64,000 bases of DNA from Streptomyces sp. NBC_00247 (GCF_036188265.1 NZ_CP108093.1:1984001-2048000), one strand, 5' to 3'. Positions 16,591-26,957 are shown, counted from the stretch's first letter. Made by a program: numbers and translations. The notes: generated from the sequence alone by a model not told the origin.

Positions 16591-17663
16591 CCCGCTCCGG
16601 GCCCGGCCTGCGCCCGTTCTCGATCAAAGCCAAGCTGGGCACGCTCGTCGTGGTGTCCGTCTTCATCACCACGGGGTTGCTCGTGGTGGCGCTGCGGACC
16701 CGGACCGAGTTCCAGTTCATCACCGTGTTCTCGGTCATCGCCACGTTGCTGATCACCCAGTTCGTCGCGCACGGCCTGACGGCACCGCTGGACGAGATGC
16801 GGGCGGTGGCCCGGTCGATCTCGCACGGCGACTACACGGGGCGGGTCAGCGGGGCCGGGCGCCGGGACGAGCTGGGCGACCTCGCGCAGACGATCAACCG
16901 CATGGCGGACGACCTGGAGGCGGTCGACCGGCACCGCAAGGCGCTGGTCGCCAACGTGTCGCACGAGCTGCGGACCCCCATCGCCGCGCTCCGTGCCGTG
17001 CTGGAGAACGTGGTGGACGGGGTGTCGGCCGCCGATCCGGAGACCATGCGGACGGCGCTCCAGCAGACGGAGCGGCTCGGCCGGCTGGTGGAGACGCTGC
17101 TGGACCTGTCGCGGCTGGACAACGGTGTCGTCCCCCTCAAGGCGGGCCGTTTCGAGGTGTGGCCCTATCTGGCCGGGGTACTGAAGGAGGCGAACCTCGC
17201 GGCCTCGCGCCGCCGGCTCTCCTCGGGCTCGGGCAACCACTCCCGTACGGACGTGCATCTGCACCTCGACGTGTCCCCCGGGGACATGACGGCGTACGCG
17301 GACACCGAGCGCCTGCACCAGGTCGTGGCGAATCTCATCGACAACGCCGTCAAGCACAGCCCGCCGCACGGCCGGGTGACGGTGCTCGCGCGACGGGGTC
17401 CGCATCCTGAGTCTCTGGAACTCGAAGTGATCGACGAGGGCCCCGGCATCCCGGAGGCCGAACGCCACCACGTCTTCGAGCGGTTCAACCGGGGTCAGAC
17501 CCCGTCCCCGCACGGCCCCGGCAGCGACGGCGGCACGGGGCTGGGACTGGCCATCGCCCACTGGGCGGTGGATCTGCACGGTGGCCGCATCAGAGTGGCT
17601 GAATCCACTCAGGGCTGCCGGATTCAGATCACTCTTCCGGGGATGTCACCGGACCGCAGTTGA
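16587..17663 (+). CDS. membrane sensor histidine kinase
   Basis: 358 residues. Two transmembrane helices (about 17-36 and 45-66) are separated by only about eight residues, so there is almost no extracytoplasmic sensor. A HAMP linker, the H-box VSHELRTP with His126, and an ATPase domain (N-box NLIDNAVKH, G1 DEGPGIP, G2 GGTGLGLAI) follow. It starts with an ATGA overlap on the response regulator stop. A design with this short loop points to sensing inside the membrane or through a partner. Confidence 0.95.
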   Translation: MTRSGPGLRPFSIKAKLGTLVVVSVFITTGLLVVALRTRTEFQFITVFSVIATLLITQFVAHGLTAPLDEMRAVARSISHGDYTGRVSGAGRRDELGDLAQTINRMADDLEAVDRHRKALVANVSHELRTPIAALRAVLENVVDGVSAADPETMRTALQQTERLGRLVETLLDLSRLDNGVVPLKAGRFEVWPYLAGVLKEANLAASRRRLSSGSGNHSRTDVHLHLDVSPGDMTAYADTERLHQVVANLIDNAVKHSPPHGRVTVLARRGPHPESLELEVIDEGPGIPEAERHHVFERFNRGQTPSPHGPGSDGGTGLGLAIAHWAVDLHGGRIRVAESTQGCRIQITLPGMSPDRS

Positions 17664-17921
17664 CATATGGTTCGAACGAAAGGGACGTGATCTTGGTCCC
17701 TCGTCACCAGGGGTACGGCCGGAGGGGCCATAGCCGTGTCCCTGACTACCCGAAGCGCAGCGGAACCCCGCTTGTTTCCCGCCATTCCGAGCTCCGAAAC
17801 CCGCCTTCAGATGTGATGTGCACGACGATGAGCGGCCCGGTCTGCAAGGAACGGCGCGGGAGGCGTAGCCTTGATTCCCGCTGTCCATCACCTTGTGAAG
17901 CGGAAGAGGGCGGTTGCCGCC

Positions 17922-20900
17922 GTGTCGTCTCAGTCCCCCAGTAACTCGACCATCTCGACCGACCAAGCAGGCCCGGGAATCAACCCGGCCGCTGCTTTCG
18001 GTGCCAATGAATGGCTCGTCGACGAGATCTACCAGCAGTACCTCCAGGACCCGAACTCCGTCGACCGTGCCTGGTGGGACTTCTTCGCCGACTACAAGCC
18101 GGGTTCCGCCGGTGCGGCGGACAAGCCCGGAGCCGCAGCCCCGGCGGCGCCCGCCGCACCGGTGACCCCGGCCGCCGCGCCCGCCGCCGAGAAGGCCGCG
18201 CCCGCGCAGCCCGCCCCGGCAGCCCCCGCGACGCCCGCAGCCGCAGCTCCGGCCGCACCTGTCGCTCCCGCGGCCCCCGCGGCCCCCGCGACCCCGGCTG
18301 CTCCCCCCGCCCCGAAGGCGCCGGCCGCGAAGGCGCCCGCCAAGGCCGCTCCGGCGACCGAGTCGACCGGCGGACCCGAGTACGTGACGCTGCGCGGCCC
18401 CTCGGCCGCCGTCGCGAAGAACATGAACGCCTCGCTGGAGCTGCCGACGGCCACGTCCGTCCGCGCCGTCCCGGTGAAGCTGCTCTTCGACAACCGCATC
18501 GTCATCAACAACCACCTCAAGCGCGCCCGCGGCGGGAAGATCTCCTTCACGCACCTCATCGGGTACGCGATGGTGCAGGCCCTCAAGGCCATGCCGTCGA
18601 TGAACCACTCCTTCACGGAGAAGGACGGCAAGCCGACCCTGGTCAAGCCCGAGCACGTCAACCTCGGTCTGGCCATCGACCTGGTCAAGCCGAACGGTGA
18701 CCGCCAGCTCGTGGTCGCGGCCATCAAGAAGGCCGAGACGCTCAACTTCTTCGAGTTCTGGCAGGCGTACGAGGACATCGTCCGCCGCGCCCGCATCGGC
18801 AAGCTGGGCATGGACGACTTCACCGGAGTCACCGCCTCGCTGACCAACCCCGGCGGCATCGGCACCGTCCACTCGGTGCCCCGCCTGATGCCCGGACAGG
18901 GCCTCATCATGGGCGTCGGCGCGATGGACTACCCGGCGGAGTTCCAGGGCACCTCCCAGGACACCCTGAACAAGCTCGGTATCTCGAAGGTCATGACGCT
19001 GACCTCGACGTACGACCACCGGGTCATCCAGGGCGCCGCCTCCGGCGAGTTCCTGCGGGTCCTCTCGCAGCTGCTGCTCGGCGAGAACGGCTTCTACGAC
19101 GAGATCTTCGAGGCCCTGCGCATCCCCTACGAGCCGGTCCGCTGGCTCAAGGACATCGACGCCTCGCACGACGACGACGTCACCAAGGCCGCGCGGGTCT
19201 TCGAGCTGATCCATTCCTACCGGGTCCGCGGCCACGTCATGGCCGACACCGACCCGCTGGAGTACCGCCAGCGCAAGCACCCCGACCTGGACATCACCGA
19301 GCACGGCCTCACCCTGTGGGACCTGGAGCGCGACTTCGCGGTCGGCGGTTTCGCCGGCAAGTCGATGATGAAGCTCCGCGACATCCTCGGTGTGCTCCGT
19401 GAGTCGTACTGCCGCACCACCGGCATCGAGTTCATGCACATCCAGGACCCGAAGCAGCGCAAGTGGCTCCAGGACCGGGTCGAGCGTCCGCGCTCGCAGC
19501 CCGAGCGCGAGGAGCAGCTGCGCATCCTCCGCCGCCTCAACGCGGCCGAGGCCTTCGAGACCTTCCTGCAGACGAAGTACGTCGGCCAGAAGCGGTTCTC
19601 CCTGGAGGGCGGCGAGTCCGTCATCCCGCTGCTCGACGCCGTCATCGACTCCGCCGCCGAGGCCCGCCTGGACGAGGTCGTCATCGGCATGGCCCACCGC
19701 GGCCGCCTGAACGTCCTGGCGAACATCGTCGGCAAGTCGTACGCGCAGATCTTCCGCGAGTTCGAGGGCAACCTCGACCCGCGTTCGATGCACGGCTCCG
19801 GCGACGTGAAGTACCACCTGGGCGCCGAGGGCACCTTCACCGGTCTGGACGGTGAGCAGATCAAGGTCTCGCTCGCCGCGAACCCCTCGCACCTGGAGGC
19901 GGTCGACCCGGTCCTGGAGGGCATCGCCCGCGCCAAGCAGGACATCATCAACAAGGGCGGCACGGACTTCACGGTCCTGCCCGTCGCCCTGCACGGTGAC
20001 GCGGCCTTCGCCGGCCAGGGTGTCGTCGCCGAGACGCTCAACATGTCGCAGCTGCGCGGCTACCGCACCGGTGGCACCGTGCACGTGGTGATCAACAACC
20101 AGGTCGGCTTCACCGCCGCCCCGGAGTCCTCGCGCTCCTCGATGTACGCCACCGACGTGGCGCGCATGATCGAGGCGCCGATCATCCACGTCAACGGTGA
20201 CGACCCGGAGGCCGTGGTCCGCGTCGCGCGCCTCGCCTTCGAGTTCCGTCAGGCGTTCAACAAGGACGTCGTGATCGACCTCATCTGCTACCGCCGCCGC
20301 GGTCACAACGAGGGCGACAACCCGGAGTTCACCAACCCGCAGATGTACACCCTGATCGACAAGAAGCGCTCGGTGCGCAAGCTCTACACCGAGTCGCTCA
20401 TCGGTCGCGGCGACATCACGCTGGAAGAGGCCGAGCAGGCGCTCCAGGACTTCCAGGGCCAGCTGGAGAAGGTCTTCGCGGAGGTCCGCGAAGCCACCTC
20501 GCAGTCGGCGGCCCCGCACGTGCGCGAACCGCAGGCGGCCTTCCCGGTCGCCGTGGACACCTCCGTCTCCTCCGAGGTCGTCAAGCGGATCGCCGAGTCC
20601 CAGGTCAACATCCCGGAGCACATCACGGTGCACCCGCGCCTGATGCCGCAGATGCAGCGCCGTGCCGCCTCGGTGGAGAACGGCACCATCGACTGGGGCA
20701 TGGGCGAGACCCTCGCCATCGGTTCGCTGCTGATGGAGGGCACCCCGGTCCGGCTCGCCGGCCAGGACACCCGCCGCGGCACGTTCGGCCAGCGCCACGC
20801 GGTGCTGGTCGACCAGGTGACCGGCGAGGACTACACCCCGCTGCTCTACCTCACCGAGGACCAGGCCCGTTACAACGTCTACGACTCGCTGCTCAGCGAG

Positions 20901-21737
20901 TACGCGGCGATGGGCTTCGAGTACGGCTACTCGCTGGCCCGCCCGGAGTCGCTGGTCGTCTGGGAGGCGCAGTTCGGTGACTTCGTCAACGGCGCGCAGA
21001 CCGTCGTGGACGAGTTCATCTCCTCGGCCGAGCAGAAGTGGGGCCAGACGTCCGGCGTCACCCTGCTGCTGCCGCACGGTTACGAGGGCCAGGGCCCGGA
21101 CCACTCGTCCGCCCGCCCGGAGCGCTTCCTCCAGATGTGCGGCCAGGACAACATGACGGTCGCCATGCCGACCCTGCCGTCGAACTACTTCCACCTCCTG
21201 CGGTGGCAGGTGCACAACCCGCACCACAAGCCGCTGATCGTCTTCACCCCGAAGTCGATGCTCCGCCTCAAGGCGGCGTCGTCGAAGGTGGAGGAGTTCA
21301 CCACCGGCGGCTTCCGCCCGGTGATCGGCGACGCGTCGGTGAGCCCCGAGAACGTCCGCAAGGTCGTCTTCTGCGCCGGCAAGCTGTACTACGACCTCGA
21401 CGCCGAGCGCCAGAAGCGCGGCGACACGGAGACCGCGATCATCAGGCTGGAGCGCCTGTACCCGCTGCCGGGTGCGGAGCTCCAGGCCGAGATCGCCAAG
21501 TACCCGAACGCCGAGAAGTACCTCTGGGCGCAGGAGGAGCCGGCGAACCAGGGTGCGTGGCCGTTCATCGCGCTCAACCTGATCGACCACTTGGACCTGG
21601 CCGTGGGTGCCGACGTCCCGCACAACGAGCGTCTGCGCCGCATCTCGCGGCCGGCAGGCTCGTCGCCGGCCGTCGGTTCGGCCAAGCGCCACCAGGCGGA
21701 GCAGGCTCAGCTGGTCGCCGAGGTCTTCGAGGCCTGA
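17922..21737 (+). CDS. kgd: multifunctional 2-oxoglutarate decarboxylase/dehydrogenase E1 with E2-like domain
   Basis: 1271 residues, the size of actinobacterial Kgd/OdhA (also annotated sucA). A short N-terminal segment ([30 protein letters not shown]) precedes an Ala/Pro-rich linker of about 100 residues, an E2-type succinyltransferase domain without a lipoyl domain, and the ThDP-dependent E1 ([18 protein letters not shown]; later the [13 protein letters not shown] region). The E2-like active site reads DHRVIQGA instead of HxxxDG, as is usual in this family. It converts 2-oxoglutarate toward succinyl-CoA in the TCA cycle. The GTG at 17922 gives MSSQSPSNS; earlier starts at 17871 or 17895 lack a ribosome site. 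Confidence 0.95.
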   Translation: MSSQSPSNSTISTDQAGPGINPAAAFGANEWLVDEIYQQYLQDPNSVDRAWWDFFADYKPGSAGAADKPGAAAPAAPAAPVTPAAAPAAEKAAPAQPAPAAPATPAAAAPAAPVAPAAPAAPATPAAPPAPKAPAAKAPAKAAPATESTGGPEYVTLRGPSAAVAKNMNASLELPTATSVRAVPVKLLFDNRIVINNHLKRARGGKISFTHLIGYAMVQALKAMPSMNHSFTEKDGKPTLVKPEHVNLGLAIDLVKPNGDRQLVVAAIKKAETLNFFEFWQAYEDIVRRARIGKLGMDDFTGVTASLTNPGGIGTVHSVPRLMPGQGLIMGVGAMDYPAEFQGTSQDTLNKLGISKVMTLTSTYDHRVIQGAASGEFLRVLSQLLLGENGFYDEIFEALRIPYEPVRWLKDIDASHDDDVTKAARVFELIHSYRVRGHVMADTDPLEYRQRKHPDLDITEHGLTLWDLERDFAVGGFAGKSMMKLRDILGVLRESYCRTTGIEFMHIQDPKQRKWLQDRVERPRSQPEREEQLRILRRLNAAEAFETFLQTKYVGQKRFSLEGGESVIPLLDAVIDSAAEARLDEVVIGMAHRGRLNVLANIVGKSYAQIFREFEGNLDPRSMHGSGDVKYHLGAEGTFTGLDGEQIKVSLAANPSHLEAVDPVLEGIARAKQDIINKGGTDFTVLPVALHGDAAFAGQGVVAETLNMSQLRGYRTGGTVHVVINNQVGFTAAPESSRSSMYATDVARMIEAPIIHVNGDDPEAVVRVARLAFEFRQAFNKDVVIDLICYRRRGHNEGDNPEFTNPQMYTLIDKKRSVRKLYTESLIGRGDITLEEAEQALQDFQGQLEKVFAEVREATSQSAAPHVREPQAAFPVAVDTSVSSEVVKRIAESQVNIPEHITVHPRLMPQMQRRAASVENGTIDWGMGETLAIGSLLMEGTPVRLAGQDTRRGTFGQRHAVLVDQVTGEDYTPLLYLTEDQARYNVYDSLLSEYAAMGFEYGYSLARPESLVVWEAQFGDFVNGAQTVVDEFISSAEQKWGQTSGVTLLLPHGYEGQGPDHSSARPERFLQMCGQDNMTVAMPTLPSNYFHLLRWQVHNPHHKPLIVFTPKSMLRLKAASSKVEEFTTGGFRPVIGDASVSPENVRKVVFCAGKLYYDLDAERQKRGDTETAIIRLERLYPLPGAELQAEIAKYPNAEKYLWAQEEPANQGAWPFIALNLIDHLDLAVGADVPHNERLRRISRPAGSSPAVGSAKRHQAEQAQLVAEVFEA

Positions 21738-21761
21738 CCGGCAGAGGTACCCGCTCGACGA

Positions 21762-21805
21762 CAGGGACCGGCCCCCACCAGCACCGCGGTGGGGGCCGGT
21801 CCCTG
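21762..21805 (+). terminator. strong terminator after kgd
   Basis: A perfect 18-bp stem (21762-21779 with 21788-21805) and 8-base loop, starting 25 bases after the stop. Confidence 0.88.
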
Positions 21806-21886
21806 TTCCGTGCTGCTGTGGGGCGGGGGCCGGGGGCGCCCTACCCTGAGAGAAGAACATCCGCAGGCAGGCAACAGGAGCACGTT

Positions 21887-22072
21887 GTGTATTTCACGGA
21901 CCGGGGCATCGAGGAACTGGAGAAGCGGCGCGGCGAGGAGGAGGTCACCTTCGAGTGGCTGGCCGAGCAGCTGCGTACCTTCGTCGACCTCAACCCCGAT
22001 TTCGAGGTGCCGGTCGAGCGGCTGGCGACCTGGCTGGCGCGTCTGGACGACGACGAAGAAGAGGACGAGTGA
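21887..22072 (+). CDS. DUF6104-type small acidic protein
   Basis: 61 residues from a GTG with AGGAG upstream: MYFTDRGIEELEKRRGEEEVTFEWLAEQLRTFVDLNPDFEVPVERLATWLARL and an acidic DDDEEEDE tail. This family is widespread in actinobacteria downstream of the 2-oxoglutarate dehydrogenase gene, as here. The function is not known. The strong terminator before it means it needs its own promoter. Confidence 0.85.
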   Translation: MYFTDRGIEELEKRRGEEEVTFEWLAEQLRTFVDLNPDFEVPVERLATWLARLDDDEEEDE

Positions 22073-22331
22073 CGCGGCCGGTCGAGGCCCGGTGGCGGCT
22101 GGACGCGGGGTGAAGCTCCCTTCTGTCCGGCGACGCCCGGCGCGCACGCTCGTCGCTCCGTCGGGCCACCCCGATACGTCCGCTACCGGGTCGGGCAGTG
22201 TCCGCCGCGGGGGAGTCGTGGCCCTGCGCGCGACTGCGGGAGTTCGACGAGAAGTGCACGGTGATGAGTTTTGCGGCCCGCCGGTCTACCGTTCGTCAGG
22301 TGATCGGACAGTGTGAAGCAGGAGGAGCTTG

Positions 22332-22976
22332 ATGAGCCAGTTGCTGCGGGTCCAGAACTTCACCGTCTCGAGCGACGGGTTCGGCGCCGGCGAGGGCCAG
22401 AGCCTCGAGAAGCCGTTCGGCCATGCCGATCCGGGGAACTTGCTCGCCTGGGCCTTTGCCACCGACCACCCGCCCATCAGCCGCTCCGAACCCGGCGGGC
22501 GAGGTCTGGACGACTACTTCACGCGGGACTACGCCCGCAACATCGGCGCCGAGATCATGGGCCGCAACAAGTTCGGGCCGCAGCGCGGGCCCTGGCAGGA
22601 CCATGAGTGGCAGGGCTGGTGGGGTGACGAACCCCCCTTCCACACACCGGTGTTCGTCATGACGCACCACGAGCGGCCGTCGTTCACGCTCACCGACACC
22701 ACGTTCCACTTCGTCGACGGCGACCCGGCTGCGGTGCTCGCCCGGGCGAAGGAGGCGGCGCAGGGTCAGGACGTCCGGCTCGGCGGTGGGGCCACGATCA
22801 TCCGGGAGTTCATCGAGGCCGGCCTCGTCGACACCCTGCACGTGGCGGTCGCGCCGACGAAGCTCGGCTCCGGGGCCCGGCTGTGGGAGTCCCCTGATGA
22901 GCTGCTCGACCGGTTCCACCGGGACGTCGTGCCCAGCCCGAGCGGCGTGACGCACCACCTGTTCTGGCGGAAGTGA
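22332..22976 (+). CDS. dihydrofolate reductase-like (RibD C-terminal family) protein
   Basis: 214 residues of the RibD-C/DHFR-like fold: N-terminal strand, AEIMGRNKFGP (the conserved MGRxT-like NADPH motif) and LGGGATIIREFIEAGLVDTLHVAVAPTKLGSGARLW, which is diagnostic of the family. It probably reduces a small heterocyclic or keto substrate with NADPH; true DHFR activity is unlikely. GGAGGAG lies directly before ATG 22332. It stands alone, with a bidirectional terminator behind it. Confidence 0.88.
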   Translation: MSQLLRVQNFTVSSDGFGAGEGQSLEKPFGHADPGNLLAWAFATDHPPISRSEPGGRGLDDYFTRDYARNIGAEIMGRNKFGPQRGPWQDHEWQGWWGDEPPFHTPVFVMTHHERPSFTLTDTTFHFVDGDPAAVLARAKEAAQGQDVRLGGGATIIREFIEAGLVDTLHVAVAPTKLGSGARLWESPDELLDRFHRDVVPSPSGVTHHLFWRK

Positions 22977-22984
22977 GGCCGGAC

Positions 22985-23027
22985 CGGCCATGCCGCGGGC
23001 TCCGTCCCGGTGCCCGCGGCATGGCCG
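22985..23027. terminator. bidirectional terminator
   Basis: Perfect 16-bp stem (22985-23000 with 23012-23027), 11-base loop, between the reductase and a convergent hypothetical gene. Confidence 0.85.
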
Positions 23028-23193
23028 TTGCCCAGCGGCGCCCTCGGGGTTTTCCCGCGTCGCGCGGGTCGCTGCGGGTGCTGTCCAGGTCTGCCCCCGG
23101 CGTCTCCCGCCGGCGAGTGCTGTGAGGGCCCCTACCGCGCCGACGACCCGGCGTACGGGGCTGCGGCGGGGTCAGCCGTACCGGGCTGCCCGT

Positions 23194-24039
23194 TCACCGG
23201 CGCGGTGGTGAATCGCGTACCGTCGCCCGGGCCCTGACCTCGTTGTACGCGAGTCCCAGCACCCCCTGCGCGAGCAGCAGCACGCCCGCCGCCGTCCATC
23301 CGCCGCTGCGACGGAACGCCCCCCAGAGGACCAGCGGGCCGCCGACGAGCACCTGCGTGGTGGCCGCCGCCCGCGCGCGGGGGCCGAGCATCCAGGGGCC
23401 GAGTCCGCTGCTCTCCACGGCGTCGAGTTCCACGCGCACGGCGTCCCGCCAGCCCGCCCACTCGATCCGTCCGGTGCCCGGCAGCGCCCGGGCCGCCTCC
23501 CGCAGCGCCTCGGTGCTCCGGCCCGGTTCCAGTCCCGGCCGCAGCACCACTCCCGCACGGGTGAGCAGGCCGAGCAGCGTCCGCAGCCGCGCACAGCCGT
23601 CCGCGTGCGGGTCGGGGCGGGTCAGGGTCTGCAGCGCCTGTACGTCGAGCACCGGGTCGAGATCCAGCCGTGCCGCGAACGTGGTCATCGCCTCGTCCTC
23701 GCCGGCGGGGGTGCCGTCCGCCAGCCAGACGTATCCGACCGGGCGGCGGAAGCCCGACGCGAGCACGCAGCCGGCCCGGGTGGCGTCCCACCAGAGCGCG
23801 ACGACCGGCCAGGTGGAGGCGACCGCGAGGGCCGCCGCCCAGCCCGTCAGCACTCGGTCGACCGGTTCGGCGGGCTCGTCGGGCGTGTCCCGCCAGGCCC
23901 GGCCCTCCGGCACCAGCACGCTCCACTCCTCACCGGCAGGGATGAGGAGCATGCGCTCGCGCAGGAGGTGGGCCAGGGGCCGCACGGTCTCGGGGTCCGC
24001 CCGGCACAGCAGCAGAGCCCCCACGGGTGTCGCGTCCAT
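23194..24039 (-). CDS. actinobacterial conserved hypothetical with C-terminal membrane hairpin
   Basis: 281 residues, not assigned to a named family. The first 200 residues form a soluble region (start MDATPVGALLLCRADPETVRPLAHLLRERMLLIPAGEEWSVLVPEG), possibly alpha/beta. The end has two hydrophobic stretches (about 230-265) that would anchor it in the membrane, then a basic tail. It is divergent from the DUF4097 gene, with about 160 bases between. GC skew and codon use are like the neighbours. It may be a membrane-bound stress or envelope factor, but nothing in the sequence proves this. Confidence 0.75.
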   Translation of the reverse strand: MDATPVGALLLCRADPETVRPLAHLLRERMLLIPAGEEWSVLVPEGRAWRDTPDEPAEPVDRVLTGWAAALAVASTWPVVALWWDATRAGCVLASGFRRPVGYVWLADGTPAGEDEAMTTFAARLDLDPVLDVQALQTLTRPDPHADGCARLRTLLGLLTRAGVVLRPGLEPGRSTEALREAARALPGTGRIEWAGWRDAVRVELDAVESSGLGPWMLGPRARAAATTQVLVGGPLVLWGAFRRSGGWTAAGVLLLAQGVLGLAYNEVRARATVRDSPPRR

Positions 24040-24115
24040 GCCTACACGCTAGGGCACCTCATCCATGTATGAGCCCTTTTGTCGCGTGGGTGAGGACCTG
24101 GAGGACCTCACGGCC

Positions 24116-24143
24116 TTGACTCCGCCGATCCGCGATATATCGT
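24116..24143 (+). promoter_or_regulatory. candidate sigma-70 promoter of the DUF4097-PadR operon
   Basis: TTGACT (24116-24121), 16-base spacer, TATCGT (24138-24143). The start codon lies 56 bases after the -10. Confidence 0.6.
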
Positions 24144-24163
24144 GTTCTGCAGAGACGCGATAT
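24133..24163. promoter_or_regulatory. CGATATATCG palindrome plus CGCGATAT half copy
   Basis: The perfect 10-bp palindrome at 24133-24142 covers the -10 hexamer, and CGCGATAT recurs at 24156-24163 just past the expected transcription start. This is where a PadR repressor encoded in the same operon would be expected to bind. Binding is inferred. Confidence 0.5.
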
Positions 24164-24198
24164 GTTGCGTCGTGCCACGCTCTCTGGAGGTCACACCC

Positions 24199-25056
24199 AT
24201 GCCTGTGTCGACGTGGACCGTCGCCGAGCCACTGAAACTCGCCTTCGCCGAGCAGGTGACCGCGCTCAGGGTGCGAGTCGTCAGCGGCACCGTCAACGTG
24301 GTCGGCTCCGAGGAGCCCGAGGCCCGGCTGGAGGTCTCCGCCATCGACGGCCCGCCGCTGATCGTCACCCTCGAAGACGGCGTCCTGTCGGTGACCTACG
24401 AGGACCTCCCCTGGAAGAGCTTCCTCAAGTGGCTCGACCGCAACGGCCGTTCCCGCAGCGCCACGGTCACCCTCGCGGTACCCGCCTCCGCGTCCGTCGA
24501 GGTCGGCGTCGTCGGCGCCGGGGCGTTCGTCTCGGGCATCCGGGGCCGTACCGACGTACGCGGTGTCACCGGCGACACCACCCTCGTCGCGCTCTCCGGG
24601 GAGGTGCGCGGCGAGACGGTCTCCGGCGGCCTGGAGGCGCAGGCCGTCACCGGCGACCTCCGCTTCAAGTCGGTCTCCGGCGATCTCACCGTCGTGGAGG
24701 GCGCGGGCACCTCGGTGCGCGCCGATTCCGTCAGCGGCGACATGGTGCTGGACCTCGACGCCTCGGGGGCGCCGACCGACATCCGGCTCGCCACGGTCTC
24801 CGGCGCCATCGCGATCCGGCTGCCCCACCCGGCGGACGCCGAGGTCGAGGCGAACACCGCGAGCGGCGCCGTCTCCAACGCCTTCGAGGACCTGCGGGTG
24901 GGCGGCCAGTGGGGCGCCAAGAAGATCACCGGCACGCTGGGCGCCGGTACGGGCAAGCTCAAGGCGACGACCGTGTCCGGCTCGATCGCTCTGCTGCGCC
25001 GCCCGCCGTCCGAGGACGAACCGTACGTTGCCGAGCCGACCGGAAAGGCGCTCTGA
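24199..25056 (+). CDS. DUF4097-family beta-repeat protein
   Basis: 285 residues rich in short beta repeats of the type VSGxLxxxxVTGDLRxxSVSGDL, the right-handed or stacked strand pattern of DUF4097 (adhesin-like) proteins. No signal peptide or anchor is visible, so it may stay in the cytosol. GGAGG precedes ATG 24199. The PadR gene begins one base after its stop, so the two are an operon. In many actinobacteria and firmicutes DUF4097 proteins are coupled to PadR or anti-sigma factors in envelope stress responses; the exact role is not established here. Confidence 0.88.
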   Translation: MPVSTWTVAEPLKLAFAEQVTALRVRVVSGTVNVVGSEEPEARLEVSAIDGPPLIVTLEDGVLSVTYEDLPWKSFLKWLDRNGRSRSATVTLAVPASASVEVGVVGAGAFVSGIRGRTDVRGVTGDTTLVALSGEVRGETVSGGLEAQAVTGDLRFKSVSGDLTVVEGAGTSVRADSVSGDMVLDLDASGAPTDIRLATVSGAIAIRLPHPADAEVEANTASGAVSNAFEDLRVGGQWGAKKITGTLGAGTGKLKATTVSGSIALLRRPPSEDEPYVAEPTGKAL

Positions 25057-25057
25057 C

Positions 25058-26197
25058 ATGCCCCCCGTATTCGCCCACGGCCGCCTGCGCCTCTACCTGT
25101 TGAAACTGCTCGACGAGGCCCCGCGCCACGGTTACGAGGTGATCCGGCTGCTGGAGGAGCGCTTCCAGGGGCTGTACGCCCCGTCCGCCGGCACGGTCTA
25201 CCCCCGGCTGGCCAAGCTGGAGGCGGAAGGGCTCGTCACCCACGCGACGGAGGGCGGCCGGAAGGTCTACTCGATCACCGAAGCGGGCCGCACCGAACTC
25301 GCCGGCCGCACCGGCGAACTCGCCGATCTCGAGCTGGAGATCCGGGAGTCCGTCTCCGAGCTGGCCGCCGAGATCCGTGAGGACGTCCGGGGCGCGGCCG
25401 GGAAGCTGCGCAGCGACATGCGCGCCGCCGCGTCCGCTTCCCGCCACCGGCCCGGCTCCGCAGGACCCGGCGGCGCCCGGAGCGACTGGGAGTCCCTCAT
25501 CGGCGATCTGGGAGACCTCGCCAAGGTGGGGAACCTGGGCGACTTCACGGAGAAGGACGCCTGGCGCAAGGCCAAGGAGGAGTTGCGCCAGGCCAAGCAG
25601 GAGTGGAAGGAGCAGGCCCGCCGGGCGAAGGACGAGTCGCGGCGTGCCCGCGAGGACGCGCAACAGGCCCGCCGCCAGGCGAAGGAGGCCGACGAGCGCG
25701 CCCGCGAGCAGATGCGGAACGCGGCCCGCCAGGTGCAGGAGCACTTCGCGCGGGGCGACTGGCCCGCCGGGGTGCGCGACGGTCTGGCCGAGATCACCGG
25801 CCACCTCGCCGGCCTCGCCAAGACCGGTACCTGGCCGCCCGCCGACCGTACCGAGCACACGCGTGCGCAGGGCCCGGAGGCCCGGTCGTCGGATCAGGAG
25901 CCCTCGCGTCCGGGCGGGGCGTCCACGGGGACGGCCGCTTCCCGCACGGAGGCCGGCCCCGCGCCCGACTGGGCCGGGGACGTGCCGGTCACCGGCGATC
26001 CGGCACGCGACCTGGACCGGCTGCTGGACCGCTTTCGCGACGACATCCGCGACGCCGCCCGCGACCGGGGCGTCACGGACGAGCAGGTGGCAAAGGCCCG
26101 CGCCCACCTCGCCACGGCGGCCTCGCGCGTCGACGCGCTGCTGCGGAGCGCCGGCCCGCCCGACGGGGACGACCCGAAGGACCTCCGCAGGGCCTGA
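25058..26197 (+). CDS. PadR-family regulator with long coiled-coil extension
   Basis: 379 residues. The N-terminal 110 residues are a PadR winged helix (LRLYLLKLLDEAPRHGYEVIRLLEERFQGLYAPSAGTVYPRLAKLEAEGLVTH). The rest is unusual for the family: an Ala/Arg/Glu-rich helical stretch (about 170-230) with strong coiled-coil character, a polar linker, then a helical C-terminal segment near 300-360. It probably represses its own operon at the palindromes near 24133. The extension could bind the DUF4097 partner or another protein, which is inference. Confidence 0.9.
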   Translation: MPPVFAHGRLRLYLLKLLDEAPRHGYEVIRLLEERFQGLYAPSAGTVYPRLAKLEAEGLVTHATEGGRKVYSITEAGRTELAGRTGELADLELEIRESVSELAAEIREDVRGAAGKLRSDMRAAASASRHRPGSAGPGGARSDWESLIGDLGDLAKVGNLGDFTEKDAWRKAKEELRQAKQEWKEQARRAKDESRRAREDAQQARRQAKEADERAREQMRNAARQVQEHFARGDWPAGVRDGLAEITGHLAGLAKTGTWPPADRTEHTRAQGPEARSSDQEPSRPGGASTGTAASRTEAGPAPDWAGDVPVTGDPARDLDRLLDRFRDDIRDAARDRGVTDEQVAKARAHLATAASRVDALLRSAGPPDGDDPKDLRRA

Positions 26198-26211
26198 AGG
26201 GCCGTCACGCA

Positions 26212-26247
26212 GTGAGACCGCCGCCCGGGTCGGGGCGGCGGTCTCAC
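26212..26247 (+). terminator. terminator after the PadR gene
   Basis: Perfect 15-bp stem (26212-26226 with 26233-26247) and 6-base loop, 14 bases after the stop. Confidence 0.85.
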
Positions 26248-26366
26248 CGGCTCCGGGCCCGGTGGGTGGCGTCGGGCGGACCGGCTCCGGGCCTGACGGC
26301 CGGCGGCCTCACCGGGCCCCGACCGCGACCACTCTCCCGGCGGCCGCCCGTACCGTCGGACGCCCG

Positions 26367-26957
26367 TCAGCCGGCTGCCGCCGCCCCGGCCGCTCCTCCC
26401 CCGCCCTCGCGCCCCGCCCCGTACAGCGCGCGCTCCACGGTCGCGTACGAGGCGCCGTGCTCCGCGAGTACGTCCGCCACCACTCCGGGCCGCGCGACGA
26501 GCGCCAGCAGCAGGTGCTCCCCGCCGATGAAGCGGTCCCCCCGGCCCACCGCGATGCGCAGGGAACCCTCCAGGACGCCCTTGGCGCCGGCGGTGAGCGG
26601 CCGGCGTCCGGACCGGCTTCGGCGCACCCGGCCGTCCTGCGCCAGCGCACCCTCGCCGTGCTCCTCCTCGATCCGGGCGACGATCTCGCCGACGTCGATG
26701 CCGAGCCCGGCCAGCGCCTGCGTGTCGGCCTTCGTCAGACCGCCCAGCCGACGGGCCTCGCCGAGCGCCGCTTGCAGGGAGGCCCGGCGGTCGGTCACCC
26801 CGAGCGCGGCGAGGGCGAACGCGGCCCGGCCCGAGTCCTGGTCCAGGAGAGAGAGCAGCAGGTGTTCCTCGGTGATGCCACCCTCCCCCGCACCCTGGGA
26901 GAAGGTGACGGCTCCGGCGACGGCGGCCCGGGCCTCCTTGGTGAATCGCTCGAACAT
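26367..26957 (-). CDS. Clp N-terminal-domain protein without ATPase
   Basis: 196 residues: two Clp_N repeats (MFERFTKEARAAVAGAVTFSQGAGEGGITEEHLLLSLL and the second copy around LTAGAKGVLEGSLRIAVGRGDRFIGGEHLLLALV) but no AAA+ module. Stand-alone Clp-N proteins are common in actinobacteria and may act as adaptors, competitors or repressors of ClpC. It has a Gly/Ala-rich tail. GGGAGGAAC precedes the ATG; the start overlaps the HTH gene stop (TGATG), so it is translationally coupled. Confidence 0.88.
   Translation of the reverse strand: MFERFTKEARAAVAGAVTFSQGAGEGGITEEHLLLSLLDQDSGRAAFALAALGVTDRRASLQAALGEARRLGGLTKADTQALAGLGIDVGEIVARIEEEHGEGALAQDGRVRRSRSGRRPLTAGAKGVLEGSLRIAVGRGDRFIGGEHLLLALVARPGVVADVLAEHGASYATVERALYGAGREGGGGAAGAAAAG

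Noticed and set aside
17646..21860. Very long open frame antisense to kgd (about 1400 codons)
   Set aside because: It is the mirror of strong codon bias on the plus strand; it has no ribosome site, no family and lies fully opposite a certain gene.
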